DNA of 49,524 nt from Candidatus Hydrogenedentota bacterium (GTDB taxonomy: Bacteria; Hydrogenedentota; Hydrogenedentia; Hydrogenedentales; CAIZGN01): the NCBI GenBank assembly GCA_903932505.1, contig CAIZGN010000691.1, positions 1 to 49,524 on the forward strand, read 5' to 3'. A program made the position numbers and the translations under genes. This document shows positions 1-7,970 of the stretch, piece after piece. The notes beneath the pieces were generated by a model. It was given only the letters and a program-made list of their open reading frames with translations, had not been told where the DNA came from and did not search any database. Within the stretch, counting starts at the first letter, position 1. Each line of letters starts with the position of its first letter.

Positions 1-1380
1 CTCTATCTGGTCAACCGCGTGGCCAAGGCCGTTGCACAGGAATTCCCGGACAAAGTGGTGGACACCCTGGCCTATCAATACACCCGCAAGCCCCCGAAGA
101 ACATGCGGCCCGAGCCCAATGTCATCATCCGCCTGTGCAGCATCGAATGCTGCTTTGCACATTCCTTTGAGCGCTGCGACCAGAAGGACAACCAGACTTT
201 TGTAAAGGACGTGGAAGGTTGGGCGAAGAAGTGTGATCGTCTCTGGGTGTGGAACTACGACACCTCTTTCGCGAACTATTTCACGCCCTTCCCCAATCTG
301 CGCGTGCGCAAGGACAATATTCGTTTCCTCGCGGCAAACCATGTCACGGGCATTTTCGAGCAGGACGTCTACACGACCCTCAACGGCGAATTGTCGGAGT
401 TGAGCGGTTATCTCGGCGCAAAGCTGCTGTGGAACCCGGACTATGACGACAACACGGCCATCAATGAATTTTTGGACGGGGTCTATGGCAAGGCCGCGCC
501 CTATATCCGATCCTACATCGACCTCATCCACGACAAGGTGGAAAAAGAAAACCTGCACATGAAGATCTGGATTGGCCCCGATCACCCGCTGTTGAGCGAC
601 GGTGTTCTGGAGAAATCCGTGGCCTTGTGGGATCAGGCCATGGCCGCAGTGGCCAGCGAGCCTGAAGTCCTCAAGCGGGTGGAAGTCGCCCGTCTTTCCA
701 TCGATTTCGCCCAAATCGAGCGGGAGCGCACCCAAGGCGCGAAACTCTACAACATTGATCAGAACACGCGCACCCTTCGTGTGCGGCCGGAATTTGCCGC
801 GACCATTAAACGCTTTGTAGAAGTCGCGGAGCGCAGTGGTGTGACCTGTTTGCGCGAGGCTGCCGGGCCGCTGGATGGCTACAAGAAGGAACTCGCCGCC
901 TATCAGGACATCGCTGCTTCCCCGCCGAAAGATCCGGTGCAACCCAAGAATCCCAAGCCGGGTTTGGCCTTTAAGGTCTACGAAGGCACCTGGAACACGC
1001 TGCCGGATTTCTCCAAGCTGACGCCCAAGGAACAGGGGATTGCGCAGACCATCGGCCTGCAGGTCACCCCGCTCAAGGATGCTTTCGGCCTCGTGATGGA
1101 TGGCTTCTTTAATGCGCCTCAAGACGGCGTGTATGTCTTCGAATCCCGCTCCAACGACGGCAGCACGCTCTCCATCGATGGGGCACTGACGGTGGACAAC
1201 AATGGTTCGCACACCATGTCAGGACGCCTTGGGATTGTGTCGCTGAAAAAAGGCCTCCATTCCCTCCGGGTTGAATACTTTGAGGGCGGCGGAAGCGAAG
1301 GGCTGGAAGTTTCTGTCGAAGGCCCCGGAATCGAGAAGAAACAGATTCCCGCTGACCTGCTATTTCACGTGGAACAGTAA
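1..1380 (+). CDS. DUF4838 / PA14 domain protein (5' end missing)
   Basis: The reading frame is open from base 1, so the gene starts outside the window; the GTG at 19 is only an internal codon. The visible N-terminal two thirds match the family called DUF4838, found in large exported proteins of polysaccharide-degrading bacteria: the run VDTLAYQYTRKPPKN, the IECCFAH segment and ANYFTPFPNLRV are characteristic, as is the later AKLLWNPDYDD. From about base 960 to the end the protein resembles a PA14-type module (FNAPQDGVYVFESRSNDGS, a Gly-rich DG.L turn, then LHSLRVEYFEGGG), a beta-sandwich usually linked to carbohydrate binding. Inferred role: exported or surface polysaccharide processing, possibly glycoside-hydrolase-like; no catalytic residue can be assigned. 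No T-rich terminator follows, only the palindrome at 1395-1430. Confidence 0.8.
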   Translation, partial: LYLVNRVAKAVAQEFPDKVVDTLAYQYTRKPPKNMRPEPNVIIRLCSIECCFAHSFERCDQKDNQTFVKDVEGWAKKCDRLWVWNYDTSFANYFTPFPNLRVRKDNIRFLAANHVTGIFEQDVYTTLNGELSELSGYLGAKLLWNPDYDDNTAINEFLDGVYGKAAPYIRSYIDLIHDKVEKENLHMKIWIGPDHPLLSDGVLEKSVALWDQAMAAVASEPEVLKRVEVARLSIDFAQIERERTQGAKLYNIDQNTRTLRVRPEFAATIKRFVEVAERSGVTCLREAAGPLDGYKKELAAYQDIAASPPKDPVQPKNPKPGLAFKVYEGTWNTLPDFSKLTPKEQGIAQTIGLQVTPLKDAFGLVMDGFFNAPQDGVYVFESRSNDGSTLSIDGALTVDNNGSHTMSGRLGIVSLKKGLHSLRVEYFEGGGSEGLEVSVEGPGIEKKQIPADLLFHVEQ

Positions 1381-1394
1381 CATTCGTTCAGGCC

Positions 1395-1430
1395 ATGGGA
1401 CTTATGGGATGCACATCCCATAAGTCCCAT
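1395..1430. repeat. Perfect 16-bp palindrome with 4-base loop
   Basis: ATGGGACTTATGGGAT (1395-1410) is followed by GCAC and then its exact reverse complement (1415-1430). It lies between the DUF4838/PA14 gene and pdxB, 17 bases before the pdxB start. No T-run follows on either strand, so it is not a standard intrinsic terminator. I see no second copy in the window. It could be a transcript-end stabiliser, a REP-like extragenic palindrome, or a structure that affects pdxB translation. Confidence 0.85.
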
Positions 1431-1446
1431 CCTGTGAGGCTTGCAG

Positions 1447-2586
1447 ATGCGTATTTTGGTGGATGAAAATGTACCCTATGGGCGTGAGGCTTTCGGGACC
1501 CTGGGCGAGGTGCGCACGGCCCACGGTCGAAAAATAACGCGCGACATGCTGATGGACGTGGACGCACTGGTCATTCGTTCCATCACCAAGGCGGATCGTG
1601 CCCTGTTGGAAGGCACCCCTGTGCGTTTTGTCGGCACCTGCACCATTGGCGAAGACCATGTCGACAAGGCGTATCTTGCAGAGGCGGACATCGCCTTCTC
1701 CAGTGCCCCCGGCTGCAATGCGGGAAGTGTGGCCCAATACATCGCCTCGGCGCTGGTCACCCTGTCCATGAAGCACCGCTTCGACATGAGGCGGATGAAG
1801 CTGGGCATCGTGGGGGTGGGCAATGTTGGTTCAAAGGTGGCCCGGGTTGGTGCCGCCCTCGGCTTTGAATGCGTGCTCAACGACCCGCCGCTGTTCGAAC
1901 AGACCGGCGACCCGAAATACCGTCCCCTCGACGAGATTCTGGATTGTGACATCATCACGCTTCATGTACCCATGCAAAAAAGCGGGCCGTGGCCGACGTG
2001 GCATCTGGCCGACGATGCCTTTCTCGCCCGCATGAAACCCGGTTCCCTGCTCATCAATTCTTCGCGTGGCGGGGTGTGCTGCAACCAGGCACTGAAGGCT
2101 GCGCTGCGTTCAGGCCACCTGCGGGGTGCGGTGCTGGATGTGTGGGAAGGCGAACCGGTTGTTGATATCGAGTTGCTCGCGAAGGTTGATATCGTCACCC
2201 CGCATATCGCCGGTTATTCCTTCGATGGAAAGGTCAATGGAACGCGCCAGATCTTGGAAGCACTCTGCGCGGTGCTGGGGCAGCCTTCCGCTTGGGATCC
2301 CACACCGTTGCTGCCTGCGCCGGAAGTGCCGGAAGTATTCACAAACAGCACTGAAAGCGGTGCGGAGATCTGCGCGGTGTTATCGGTCTATGACATCCTG
2401 CACGATGATGTGGGCATGCGTGCCATGACAGAGGTGCCGGAAGCCGAGCGCGGAGCTTTCTTCGACCGACTTCGCAAGGAATACCCGCGCCGTCGCGAAT
2501 TTTTCAACACAGCCGTGTACGTCCAGCCCCCGGAGCCTGCCTTGGAGCAGCAACTGATGGAGCTTGGTTTCGTTGTGCGGCACTGA
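1447..2586 (+). CDS. pdxB: Erythronate-4-phosphate dehydrogenase PdxB
   Basis: NAD-dependent D-2-hydroxyacid dehydrogenase that oxidises 4-phosphoerythronate, the second step of DXP-dependent pyridoxal 5'-phosphate synthesis; cytoplasmic. The N-terminus MRILVDENVPYG and the GLGEVR-like run match PdxB, the Rossmann motif appears as LGIVGVGNVGSKVA (about residues 118-131), and APGCNAGSVAQY, SSRGGV, LDVWEGEP and TPHIAGYSFDGK follow the family in order. The C-terminal dimerisation domain contains the RREF signature. Length is 379 residues, close to the E. coli enzyme. An upstream in-frame TTG at 1441 exists, but the ATG at 1447 fits the family N-terminus exactly. No other PLP-pathway gene is nearby. 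The strand-converging hydrolase gene ends 16 bases downstream. Confidence 0.93.
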   Translation: MRILVDENVPYGREAFGTLGEVRTAHGRKITRDMLMDVDALVIRSITKADRALLEGTPVRFVGTCTIGEDHVDKAYLAEADIAFSSAPGCNAGSVAQYIASALVTLSMKHRFDMRRMKLGIVGVGNVGSKVARVGAALGFECVLNDPPLFEQTGDPKYRPLDEILDCDIITLHVPMQKSGPWPTWHLADDAFLARMKPGSLLINSSRGGVCCNQALKAALRSGHLRGAVLDVWEGEPVVDIELLAKVDIVTPHIAGYSFDGKVNGTRQILEALCAVLGQPSAWDPTPLLPAPEVPEVFTNSTESGAEICAVLSVYDILHDDVGMRAMTEVPEAERGAFFDRLRKEYPRRREFFNTAVYVQPPEPALEQQLMELGFVVRH

Positions 2587-2601
2587 GCACACCTAGTCCG
2601 C

Positions 2602-3906
2602 TTAGGATTTCCTCTTCGGTTTCGTGGCCCCTTTTTTCGGGGCAGGAGCCGCTTTCTTGGGTGCCACTGCAGGTTTCTTTGGAGCGGGGGCGGGTTTGGC
2701 CACTACCTTCTTGGCCGGTGGCTTTGGGGTGCGAATCGTCTCCCGGAGGTCGCGATCCAGTAAGGCCATGCGTTCCGCATCCTGCATGGGAGCCTTGATG
2801 GGCCGGTCTTCATCCGCCTCTTCTTGGAAGGGGCGCAAATTGGCCGGGTGCGCCTCGACCCAATCTGCAATGGGTTCAAAGACCTCTTTGGCCGCGTTCT
2901 TGCCAATGAGCAAATCGAGGTGCGCATAGTCCGCATGGCACCCGTGGTTCATGGAAAGCACCCGCAGAATGCGTTCACCATCGGCAGCCGAGGCATCCAG
3001 ATCCTGCGCGACCCGAGGCGTGAGAAACGGATCCCGTTGGCCGCAGAAAAACAGCAGCGGAAGCTTCAATGAGTTGAAAGCCTCGCGCAGATTGATATTG
3101 CCATCCATCAAGGTGAGACTTTCATTCAGCAGCACCCCGGTGATTTGGTCCAGCACACGGACGGAAGGCCGCTCGAACATGTTGAAGAACAGGTGAGTTC
3201 CCGCGCCACTGGGCAGGTTATCAAAGTTCGCCGACACCCAAGACCCGAAGCCGAAGCGCACACCGATGGGAACAAAGCCCCGGAAAAGATAGGCGGCTCC
3301 CGCCGGCCAGAATCGCGCAAATTTCGTGGACAGGTTGGGTAGATTCACCCCGTCACGGCCGGAAGCATCCACCGGGCTGCCCAGAGTCACGCCGCTTGCG
3401 AGTTCCTCGGTGCCAAAATGTTGGGCATATGCGTACAACAGCATTCCGCCCATCGAGTGTCCCACCCAATGCACTTGGGAGTGTCCGCTCATTTTCTGAA
3501 TGTGCTTGATGGCGGCAGGCAGATCTTTGAGGATGTAGTCCTCCAAGGAAATGGCGTCAAGATCCTGTCCGAACGGTGCGCGCGACGAGCGTGTGCCCCG
3601 CAACTCGATGCACCAGCAATCAAAGCCCCGGTTGACCAGATAATCCACGAGGCACTGCTTGGGTGGTTCTGTGAAAAGGGTCTGATTGCTGACAAAGCCG
3701 TGAACCAGCAGCACCGGTTCGCCCTGAACGCGGCCCGCACGGTGACGGCACAAACGAATCTGCCACAGGTCGGGGGTGGAAACGTAATGCTTCTCGTTGG
3801 TCCGTATTCGTTCCGGATACATTGATTCGAGCAGAAAATAATAGCCCCGCAGGGTGCCGAAAAAGACCACGACCAGAACGAGCGTAAGACAAAGTCCAGA
3901 TATCAT
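2602..3906 (-). CDS. Membrane-anchored alpha/beta hydrolase with Lys/Ala/Pro tail
   Basis: Alpha/beta-fold hydrolase of 434 residues. Residues 1-20 form a hydrophobic anchor (ISGLCLTLVLVVVFFGTL). VLLVHGF near residues 66-71 supplies the oxyanion-hole region, GHSMGG at 149-154 is the nucleophile elbow (Ser151), CGQRDPFL carries the likely acid and NHGCHADY the likely His. The arrangement resembles PHA-synthase/lipase-like hydrolases; the substrate cannot be told. The last ~45 residues are a low-complexity Lys/Ala/Pro tail (repeats of AAPAPKK type), highly basic and perhaps binding cell wall, nucleic acid or polyanions. It is 33 bases downstream of uvrC on the same strand, so co-transcription is likely. 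Its Shine-Dalgarno site is AAGGGA just before the ATG. Confidence 0.8.
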   Translation of the reverse strand: MISGLCLTLVLVVVFFGTLRGYYFLLESMYPERIRTNEKHYVSTPDLWQIRLCRHRAGRVQGEPVLLVHGFVSNQTLFTEPPKQCLVDYLVNRGFDCWCIELRGTRSSRAPFGQDLDAISLEDYILKDLPAAIKHIQKMSGHSQVHWVGHSMGGMLLYAYAQHFGTEELASGVTLGSPVDASGRDGVNLPNLSTKFARFWPAGAAYLFRGFVPIGVRFGFGSWVSANFDNLPSGAGTHLFFNMFERPSVRVLDQITGVLLNESLTLMDGNINLREAFNSLKLPLLFFCGQRDPFLTPRVAQDLDASAADGERILRVLSMNHGCHADYAHLDLLIGKNAAKEVFEPIADWVEAHPANLRPFQEEADEDRPIKAPMQDAERMALLDRDLRETIRTPKPPAKKVVAKPAPAPKKPAVAPKKAAPAPKKGATKPKRKS

Positions 3907-3939
3907 GTTTTCCCTTTCGGCGTGGTCGTCCGCGCCTGC

Positions 3940-5835
3940 TTATACTTTTCGCAAGTGCTCGTAAACCGCCTGTGCGAGTTTCTCGCTCAGGCCGCTGAGC
4001 CGGGCAATCTGCCCAGGCTCCATTTCCCGTATTTTCGCAACTGAGCCCGCCTGATTCAAGAGTGCCCGTGCCCGCTTCGGGCCGATGCCGGGAACCTCCT
4101 CCAGTTGGGTGCGCAGGGTGTCCGTATCCCGTCGCTTTCGATGGTAGGTTATCGCAAATCGATGGGCCTCGTCGCGCACCCGCGCTAGCAAGTGTACCGC
4201 AGGACTGCTCTGCGGTAAAACAATCGGATTCATGCGCCCGGGAATGAAGAAGCGTTCGGGCGAATGTCCACCTTCTTCTTGGGCGCGTGCTTTGGCTATG
4301 CTGGCACAGGGCAGGTCGTCCAGCCCCAAATCCTTCAAGGCCGCCACGGCCACACCGAGTTGCCCGCGCCCGCCATCCACGAGCACGAGGCTGGGTAAAT
4401 CGTTCTCAGCCGCCGCGCGGGTATATCGCCGGGTGATGGCTTCCCGCAAACTCGCGAAGTCATCCTGACCTTCCACGCCGCGAATGGCGAAGCGCCGGTA
4501 TCGCGCCTTCGCGGGTTGTCCTCCCTCCAGTACTGACATCGCCGCCACGGTGTGCCCACCCTGCAATGTCGAAATGTCGAAACATTCGATGCGCTGCGGC
4601 AGAACAGGCAGTTGAAGTGCTGCCTGCAATTGGGCCAGACGGTCAGCGTCCGCCTTCTCTTCCATACGCTTCGACTGGAAACTGCGCTTGGCGTTGCGCT
4701 GGGCCATTTCCACCAGCGCGCGTTTTTCACCCCGCTGCGGGTAGGCCAGTTCAACGCGGGCCCCGCGTCGCTCGGAAAGTACGGCGGCCAGGGTTTCTGC
4801 TTCTTCAAGTTCCAGCGGCAACAGCACCTCTTCCGGCGGTTGCGCCACCTCCGCATAGTACTGAAACAGGAAGGATCCCAACAACTCCATGGTGGGCATC
4901 TCATGGTAATTAAAGGAATACACCCCGCCGCCGGACATTCGCCCCCCCCGGTAGAACAACACCTGAATTTCGCTAAACCGGCCTTCGTTGTACAAGCCAA
5001 AGACATCGCGGTCGGGCGCGCCCGGCACTGCGGTCGTGCGTTGGCGTTCCAGCGCACCGCGCAGGGCGTAGAGGCGGTCGCGCAAGACGGCAGCCCGCTC
5101 GAACTCAAGTTTCTCCGAGTGCGCCTGAATCTGCTCCATCAGCACCCGCTCCACCTCGGCGTTTTTGCCCTCGAGCGTCAAGACTACCTGCTGCACGATT
5201 TCGTGGTACGCCTCCCGATCCACCAAGTCCATGCACGGGGCCAGGCAGCGTTTCATGTCATGGTACAGGCAGGGTCGCGCCCGATTGCGCAAGACCGCGT
5301 CCGAGCAGGTGCGCAGCGGAAACAGGGGCTGAATCCAGCGCAAGGTCTCGCGCACCGCCCGCGCCTGATGGTAGGGGCCGAAGTATTTCGCCCCGTCCTG
5401 TGCGTGTCGGCGCACCACCGAAAGTCGGGGGAAATCCTCGCGCGGGTCAATCCGCAGGCTGATATAGGTCTTGTCGTCCTTCAATTGGACGTTGTAGCGG
5501 GGGCGGTGCAGCTTGATGAGGTTGTTCTCCAGCAGCAGCGCCTCCTTTTCGGTGGAGGTCACCAGAAACTCGATGCGGGCGACGCGCCGCATCAGGAACT
5601 TCACGCTGTACCGGGAATCAGTCTCGTTCAGATAGGCCCGCAGGCGGGCACGAAGATCCTTGGCCTTGCCGACATAGATCGGTTTGCCCTTCGCGTCCAG
5701 CATGATATAGCAACCCGGGCTTTTGGGCGCTTGATGAAGGTCGAAAGAGGCTGCAAAGGCATGCGCATCCCCATCGACGGCGCTTGCGCCCGCCAATTCA
5801 ATGGATACGCTGTTGGTGAATGCTGGCTCGCTCAT
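3940..5835 (-). CDS. uvrC: Excinuclease ABC subunit C (UvrC)
   Basis: Nucleotide-excision-repair endonuclease that makes both incisions around a UvrB-marked lesion. Domains in order: GIY-YIG nuclease (G41-C-Y43, YVGKAKDLRARLRAYL near 54-69), a Cys cluster with spacing C-x11-C-x7-C-x3-C matching the iron-sulfur ligands reported for E. coli UvrC, a UVR helix pair (AHSEKLEFERAAVLRDRL), an RNase H-like C-terminal nuclease (FDIS, LVDGGRGQLG, RDEAHRFA) and tandem helix-hairpin-helix (VPGIGPKRARALL). I place the start at 5835 (631 residues): an AGGA site precedes it, and an extended -10 promoter at 5876-5884 lies between it and the longer possible start at 6009, so the upstream codons would not be transcribed from it. 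The hydrolase gene follows. Confidence 0.95.
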   Translation of the reverse strand: MSEPAFTNSVSIELAGASAVDGDAHAFAASFDLHQAPKSPGCYIMLDAKGKPIYVGKAKDLRARLRAYLNETDSRYSVKFLMRRVARIEFLVTSTEKEALLLENNLIKLHRPRYNVQLKDDKTYISLRIDPREDFPRLSVVRRHAQDGAKYFGPYHQARAVRETLRWIQPLFPLRTCSDAVLRNRARPCLYHDMKRCLAPCMDLVDREAYHEIVQQVVLTLEGKNAEVERVLMEQIQAHSEKLEFERAAVLRDRLYALRGALERQRTTAVPGAPDRDVFGLYNEGRFSEIQVLFYRGGRMSGGGVYSFNYHEMPTMELLGSFLFQYYAEVAQPPEEVLLPLELEEAETLAAVLSERRGARVELAYPQRGEKRALVEMAQRNAKRSFQSKRMEEKADADRLAQLQAALQLPVLPQRIECFDISTLQGGHTVAAMSVLEGGQPAKARYRRFAIRGVEGQDDFASLREAITRRYTRAAAENDLPSLVLVDGGRGQLGVAVAALKDLGLDDLPCASIAKARAQEEGGHSPERFFIPGRMNPIVLPQSSPAVHLLARVRDEAHRFAITYHRKRRDTDTLRTQLEEVPGIGPKRARALLNQAGSVAKIREMEPGQIARLSGLSEKLAQAVYEHLRKV

Positions 5836-5878
5836 CGGGCTGCTTCCTGATAAATGGCTCGAGCTCCGGAACGGCGGC

Positions 5879-5887
5879 ATTGTATCA
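5879..5887 (-). promoter_or_regulatory. Extended -10 promoter candidate for uvrC
   Basis: On the minus strand the sequence reads TGATACAAT, a TG-n-TACAAT extended -10 element, about 44 bases before the uvrC ATG. There is no good -35 at 17 bases, which extended -10 promoters tolerate. Sigma-70 assignment is inference from the motif. Confidence 0.45.
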
Positions 5888-6082
5888 CCTGCCCCGCTTG
5901 GCAAGCACGGCGGTTTGCCGCTGACCGACGGATTTCTGTCACATTGACAAAGGGCATTTGACGCACCGCCCCTTTGTGGCAGAGCCTTGACACCCCATTC
6001 CCGGCGCAAGGAATCTCTCGTTAATCTCCTAAATTCAAGACAGCAAAAGGGTTAGCCATGGTTTTCGTTGTGGAGGGTTGTT

Positions 6083-6098
6083 TGGCACGGCTATTGCT
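6083..6098 (+). promoter_or_regulatory. Sigma-54 (-24/-12) promoter for the ankyrin gene
   Basis: TGGCACG, four bases, TTGCT: the -24 GG (6084-6085) and -12 GC (6096-6097) are separated by exactly 10 bases, matching the established RpoN consensus at all defined positions. It is about 50 bases upstream of the ankyrin start codon, giving a leader of about 35-40 bases. Sigma-54 promoters need an AAA+ activator; one is encoded at 8811-10169. The upstream 5836-6080 region should hold an activator site but I cannot define one. Confidence 0.75.
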
Positions 6099-6146
6099 TA
6101 TTCTTAGATGAAAGTTACGGGCTGACGAACAACGGAGGAAATGAAC

Positions 6147-6665
6147 ATGAAAAACGAGTGGATACATACCATCGATGACGAGGGAAAAACCCCCCTGGAT
6201 CGCGCCTTCCACAGTGGACACATGGCCATTGCTGAGCTCATGCTTCGTCAGGATCGTCTTGACAAAGAGGAATGTGAAAAAGGACTCTATAGCCCCATCG
6301 ACCGCGCCGCCTACTTCGGATTGTGCAAAGCGGTCGAGGTTCTGCTGCATACCACCAACCCCGACCTGCGCGACCGACACGGCGAAACGGCCCTGCACAA
6401 AGCGGTGCGTGGCGGGAATGTGGAGACCACGGCCCTGCTTGTGGATGTCTGCGATGTTAACGTTCGCAGTGGTGACGGAATGACGGCCCTGCACTGGGCC
6501 TGCCTGCGTGGGGAATTGGAAATCGTGAGGATGTTGTTGTCGGCCGATGCGGACCCGAATATGCGCAATGAGGCGCTGGACGGGTTAACCCCCAAAGACT
6601 TGGCGCATCTCATGGCCCACGAAGAGTTGACGGAGCTTCTCAGCGCCCGGGAGGCGTTCGTCTAA
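6147..6665 (+). CDS. Ankyrin-repeat protein
   Basis: Small soluble protein (172 residues from this start) made almost entirely of ankyrin repeats, which bind partner proteins. Visible repeat cores: GKTPLDRAFHSGHMAIAELML, PIDRAAYFGLCKAVEVLL, GETALHKAVRGGNVETTALLV and GMTALHWACLRGELEIVRMLL, followed by a partial capping repeat (LTPKDLAHLMAHEELTELL). No signal peptide, so cytoplasmic. The ATG at 6141 is only two bases from the GGAGG at 6134-6138; the ATG at 6147 has normal spacing and is preferred. It has its own sigma-54 promoter and its own terminator, so it is a single-gene unit under alternative-sigma control. Partner unknown. Confidence 0.85.
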   Translation: MKNEWIHTIDDEGKTPLDRAFHSGHMAIAELMLRQDRLDKEECEKGLYSPIDRAAYFGLCKAVEVLLHTTNPDLRDRHGETALHKAVRGGNVETTALLVDVCDVNVRSGDGMTALHWACLRGELEIVRMLLSADADPNMRNEALDGLTPKDLAHLMAHEELTELLSAREAFV

Positions 6666-6691
6666 CGCCCCGAGAAGCTCCCGATAACCCC

Positions 6692-6737
6692 GAACGCCGT
6701 CTCTTCCCCATCGGATTGGACGGCGTTCCGCTTTTTC
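6692..6737 (+). terminator. Intrinsic terminator after the ankyrin gene
   Basis: GAACGCCGTC (6692-6701) pairs with GACGGCGTTC (6719-6728), a perfect 10-bp stem with a 17-base loop, followed by CG and a five-T run (6732-6736). It lies 27 bases after the ankyrin stop and five bases before the stop of the converging 50-codon gene, so it may serve both strands weakly. Confidence 0.7.
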
Positions 6738-6741
6738 CGCG

Positions 6742-6894
6742 CTATAAGGACTTCTTAAGAATCCCGTCCACTTCCGTGATGATCTTTGCGGTTACCTGCT
6801 TCTTTAATTCCTCCGAAATGGTGTAGTGATGCAATTCGGACAGCAGTTCCATCGTCCGCACCGATACCTGATACGCAAAATCTTGAACCTTCAT
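6742..6894 (-). CDS. 50-residue hypothetical protein
   Basis: A short minus-strand frame, ATG at 6894 to TAG at 6742, that encodes MKVQDFAYQVSVRTMELLSE followed by a charged, heptad-like helical region and a Lys-Lys-Ser-Leu end. The composition is that of a real helical protein rather than of the GC-rich shadow frames in this window, and AAAGG lies eight bases before the ATG. No family recognised. It stands alone between the terminator of the ankyrin gene and the divergent zinc-finger gene. Small amphipathic helical proteins of this size are often partner-binding or regulatory; that is only a general possibility here. Confidence 0.55.
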   Translation of the reverse strand: MKVQDFAYQVSVRTMELLSELHHYTISEELKKQVTAKIITEVDGILKKSL

Positions 6895-7150
6895 GCCTAT
6901 TGCCTTTCTGTTCGCGACGCGTGCCGTCGCCCCAACGTTTTTCTGGCGCGCAGCATATCAACCTCATCGGGGCGGGGGCAACGCGGGCGGAAAATCATGC
7001 TACAATGGGGCGCTTGCCGTGGATTGATACTCGGGCGGTCGCGCTTTCGGGAATGCGCGCCGCGCCACAAAGGTTGATCACAGAGCATGCGAAATGTGAT
7101 ATAAAGAGGAGTCGCCACATTAGGCTGACGCAATGGGAGGGTCGAGCGAT

Positions 7151-7495
7151 ATGTTGGATGGAACCGTCTCCGGATGTCTCAATCATCCCGGGGTGGAAGC
7201 TGCTTTCCGGTGCAAGCAGTGCATGAAGCCCGTGTGCCGTTCCTGCGTGGTGTCCGCACCCCGGGGTAACTTTTGTTCAGCTGCCTGCAAGGAAAAATTT
7301 GAGGCTTTCGCGGATCGGGCGGCGGCGCTGGATAACCGAATCAAGGGAAGCGGTTTTGCGAAGCTCCGCCAGCTCGCGGTCAAGCTCATTTTGCTGGTCG
7401 CGTTCTTGGCCGGGTCGGTTTGGATGTTTACCACGATCGAAATTCCCTACGTCTCAGACTGGGCTTGGAAACTCAGGGATTTGCTCGGCATCTAA
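7151..7495 (+). CDS. B-box-type zinc-finger membrane protein
   Basis: Protein of 114 residues with an N-terminal Cys/His cluster (GCLNHP, FRCKQCMKPVCRSCV, NFCSAACKEKF) that matches the B-box-like zinc fingers found at the N-terminus of many bacterial membrane proteins, followed by a charged linker and one transmembrane helix (LAVKLILLVAFLAGSVWMF, about residues 77-95). The ATG at 7133 lies before the GGGAGGG site at 7135-7141; the ATG at 7151 has correct spacing and is used here. The next gene, a membrane TPR protein, starts 34 bases downstream, and rlmB overlaps that one, so a three-gene unit is likely. Function unknown; the finger probably binds zinc and a partner. Confidence 0.7.
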   Translation: MLDGTVSGCLNHPGVEAAFRCKQCMKPVCRSCVVSAPRGNFCSAACKEKFEAFADRAAALDNRIKGSGFAKLRQLAVKLILLVAFLAGSVWMFTTIEIPYVSDWAWKLRDLLGI

Positions 7496-7529
7496 GCGGT
7501 CGGACGCGGTCGCGTCCGGGGAGGTAGTC

Positions 7530-7970
7530 ATGGATCTTAGTGGATTGAAGTGGCCTGCGATTTTTGTGGTTGTGGTGGCAGTAATTTGGTTGGGAACCAG
7601 CGGTGGCGTCTCCTTTATGGTGGACAACTTCGTGAAGGCCACACCCGGCGAGAATCCGGGGCGGGACAAATCGGACGAAGCAGGGCTTACCCGGGTGGCC
7701 GGTTTTCTGGTCATGACCTTCCGGTACGAGTGGGCACTGGAGGTATCGGAACTCGCCATCGAGCGGTACGGCCAGACCGGGGCCAACTATTGGAACAACA
7801 AGCACCGAATCTCCCGTTGTTATGAAAAGCTGGAGGATTACCAAAAGAGTTACACCATCCTCCAGGAATTGATGGCCGCCAATGCGCATGACATAGACGA
7901 CCGCGTGCCAGACAACGAGAATTTGAGACTTCGCGCGGAAAAACTCAAGGAAGTGCACGAGCTACAGTGA
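7530..7970 (+). CDS. Signal-anchored TPR-like protein
   Basis: Protein of 146 residues with an N-terminal membrane anchor (WPAIFVVVVAVIWLGTSGGV, about residues 8-27) followed by a helical region reminiscent of tetratricopeptide repeats (WALEVSELAIERYGQTGANYWNNKHRISRCYEKLEDYQKSYTILQELM). GGGGAGG at 7518-7524 precedes the ATG at 7530; the longer frame reaching back to 7299 runs inside the zinc-finger gene and is not used. The stop overlaps the GTG start of rlmB (GTGA). Co-expression with the B-box protein suggests a small membrane complex; the function is not known. Confidence 0.65.
   Translation: MDLSGLKWPAIFVVVVAVIWLGTSGGVSFMVDNFVKATPGENPGRDKSDEAGLTRVAGFLVMTFRYEWALEVSELAIERYGQTGANYWNNKHRISRCYEKLEDYQKSYTILQELMAANAHDIDDRVPDNENLRLRAEKLKEVHELQ

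Noticed and set aside
1395-1430. Palindrome as an intrinsic terminator
   Set aside because: There is no T-run on either side; listed as a repeat instead.
4552-5850. 432-codon plus-strand frame opposite uvrC
   Set aside because: It is the antisense of a clear uvrC gene, has no ribosome site and reads as low-quality His/Gln/Arg-rich sequence.
5836-6009. 58-codon N-terminal extension of uvrC
   Set aside because: The extension does not look like UvrC, and a good ribosome site and an extended -10 promoter favour the start at 5835.
7299-7529. Upstream extension of the TPR-like gene
   Set aside because: It overlaps the zinc-finger gene in another frame; GGGGAGG before ATG 7530 marks the real start.
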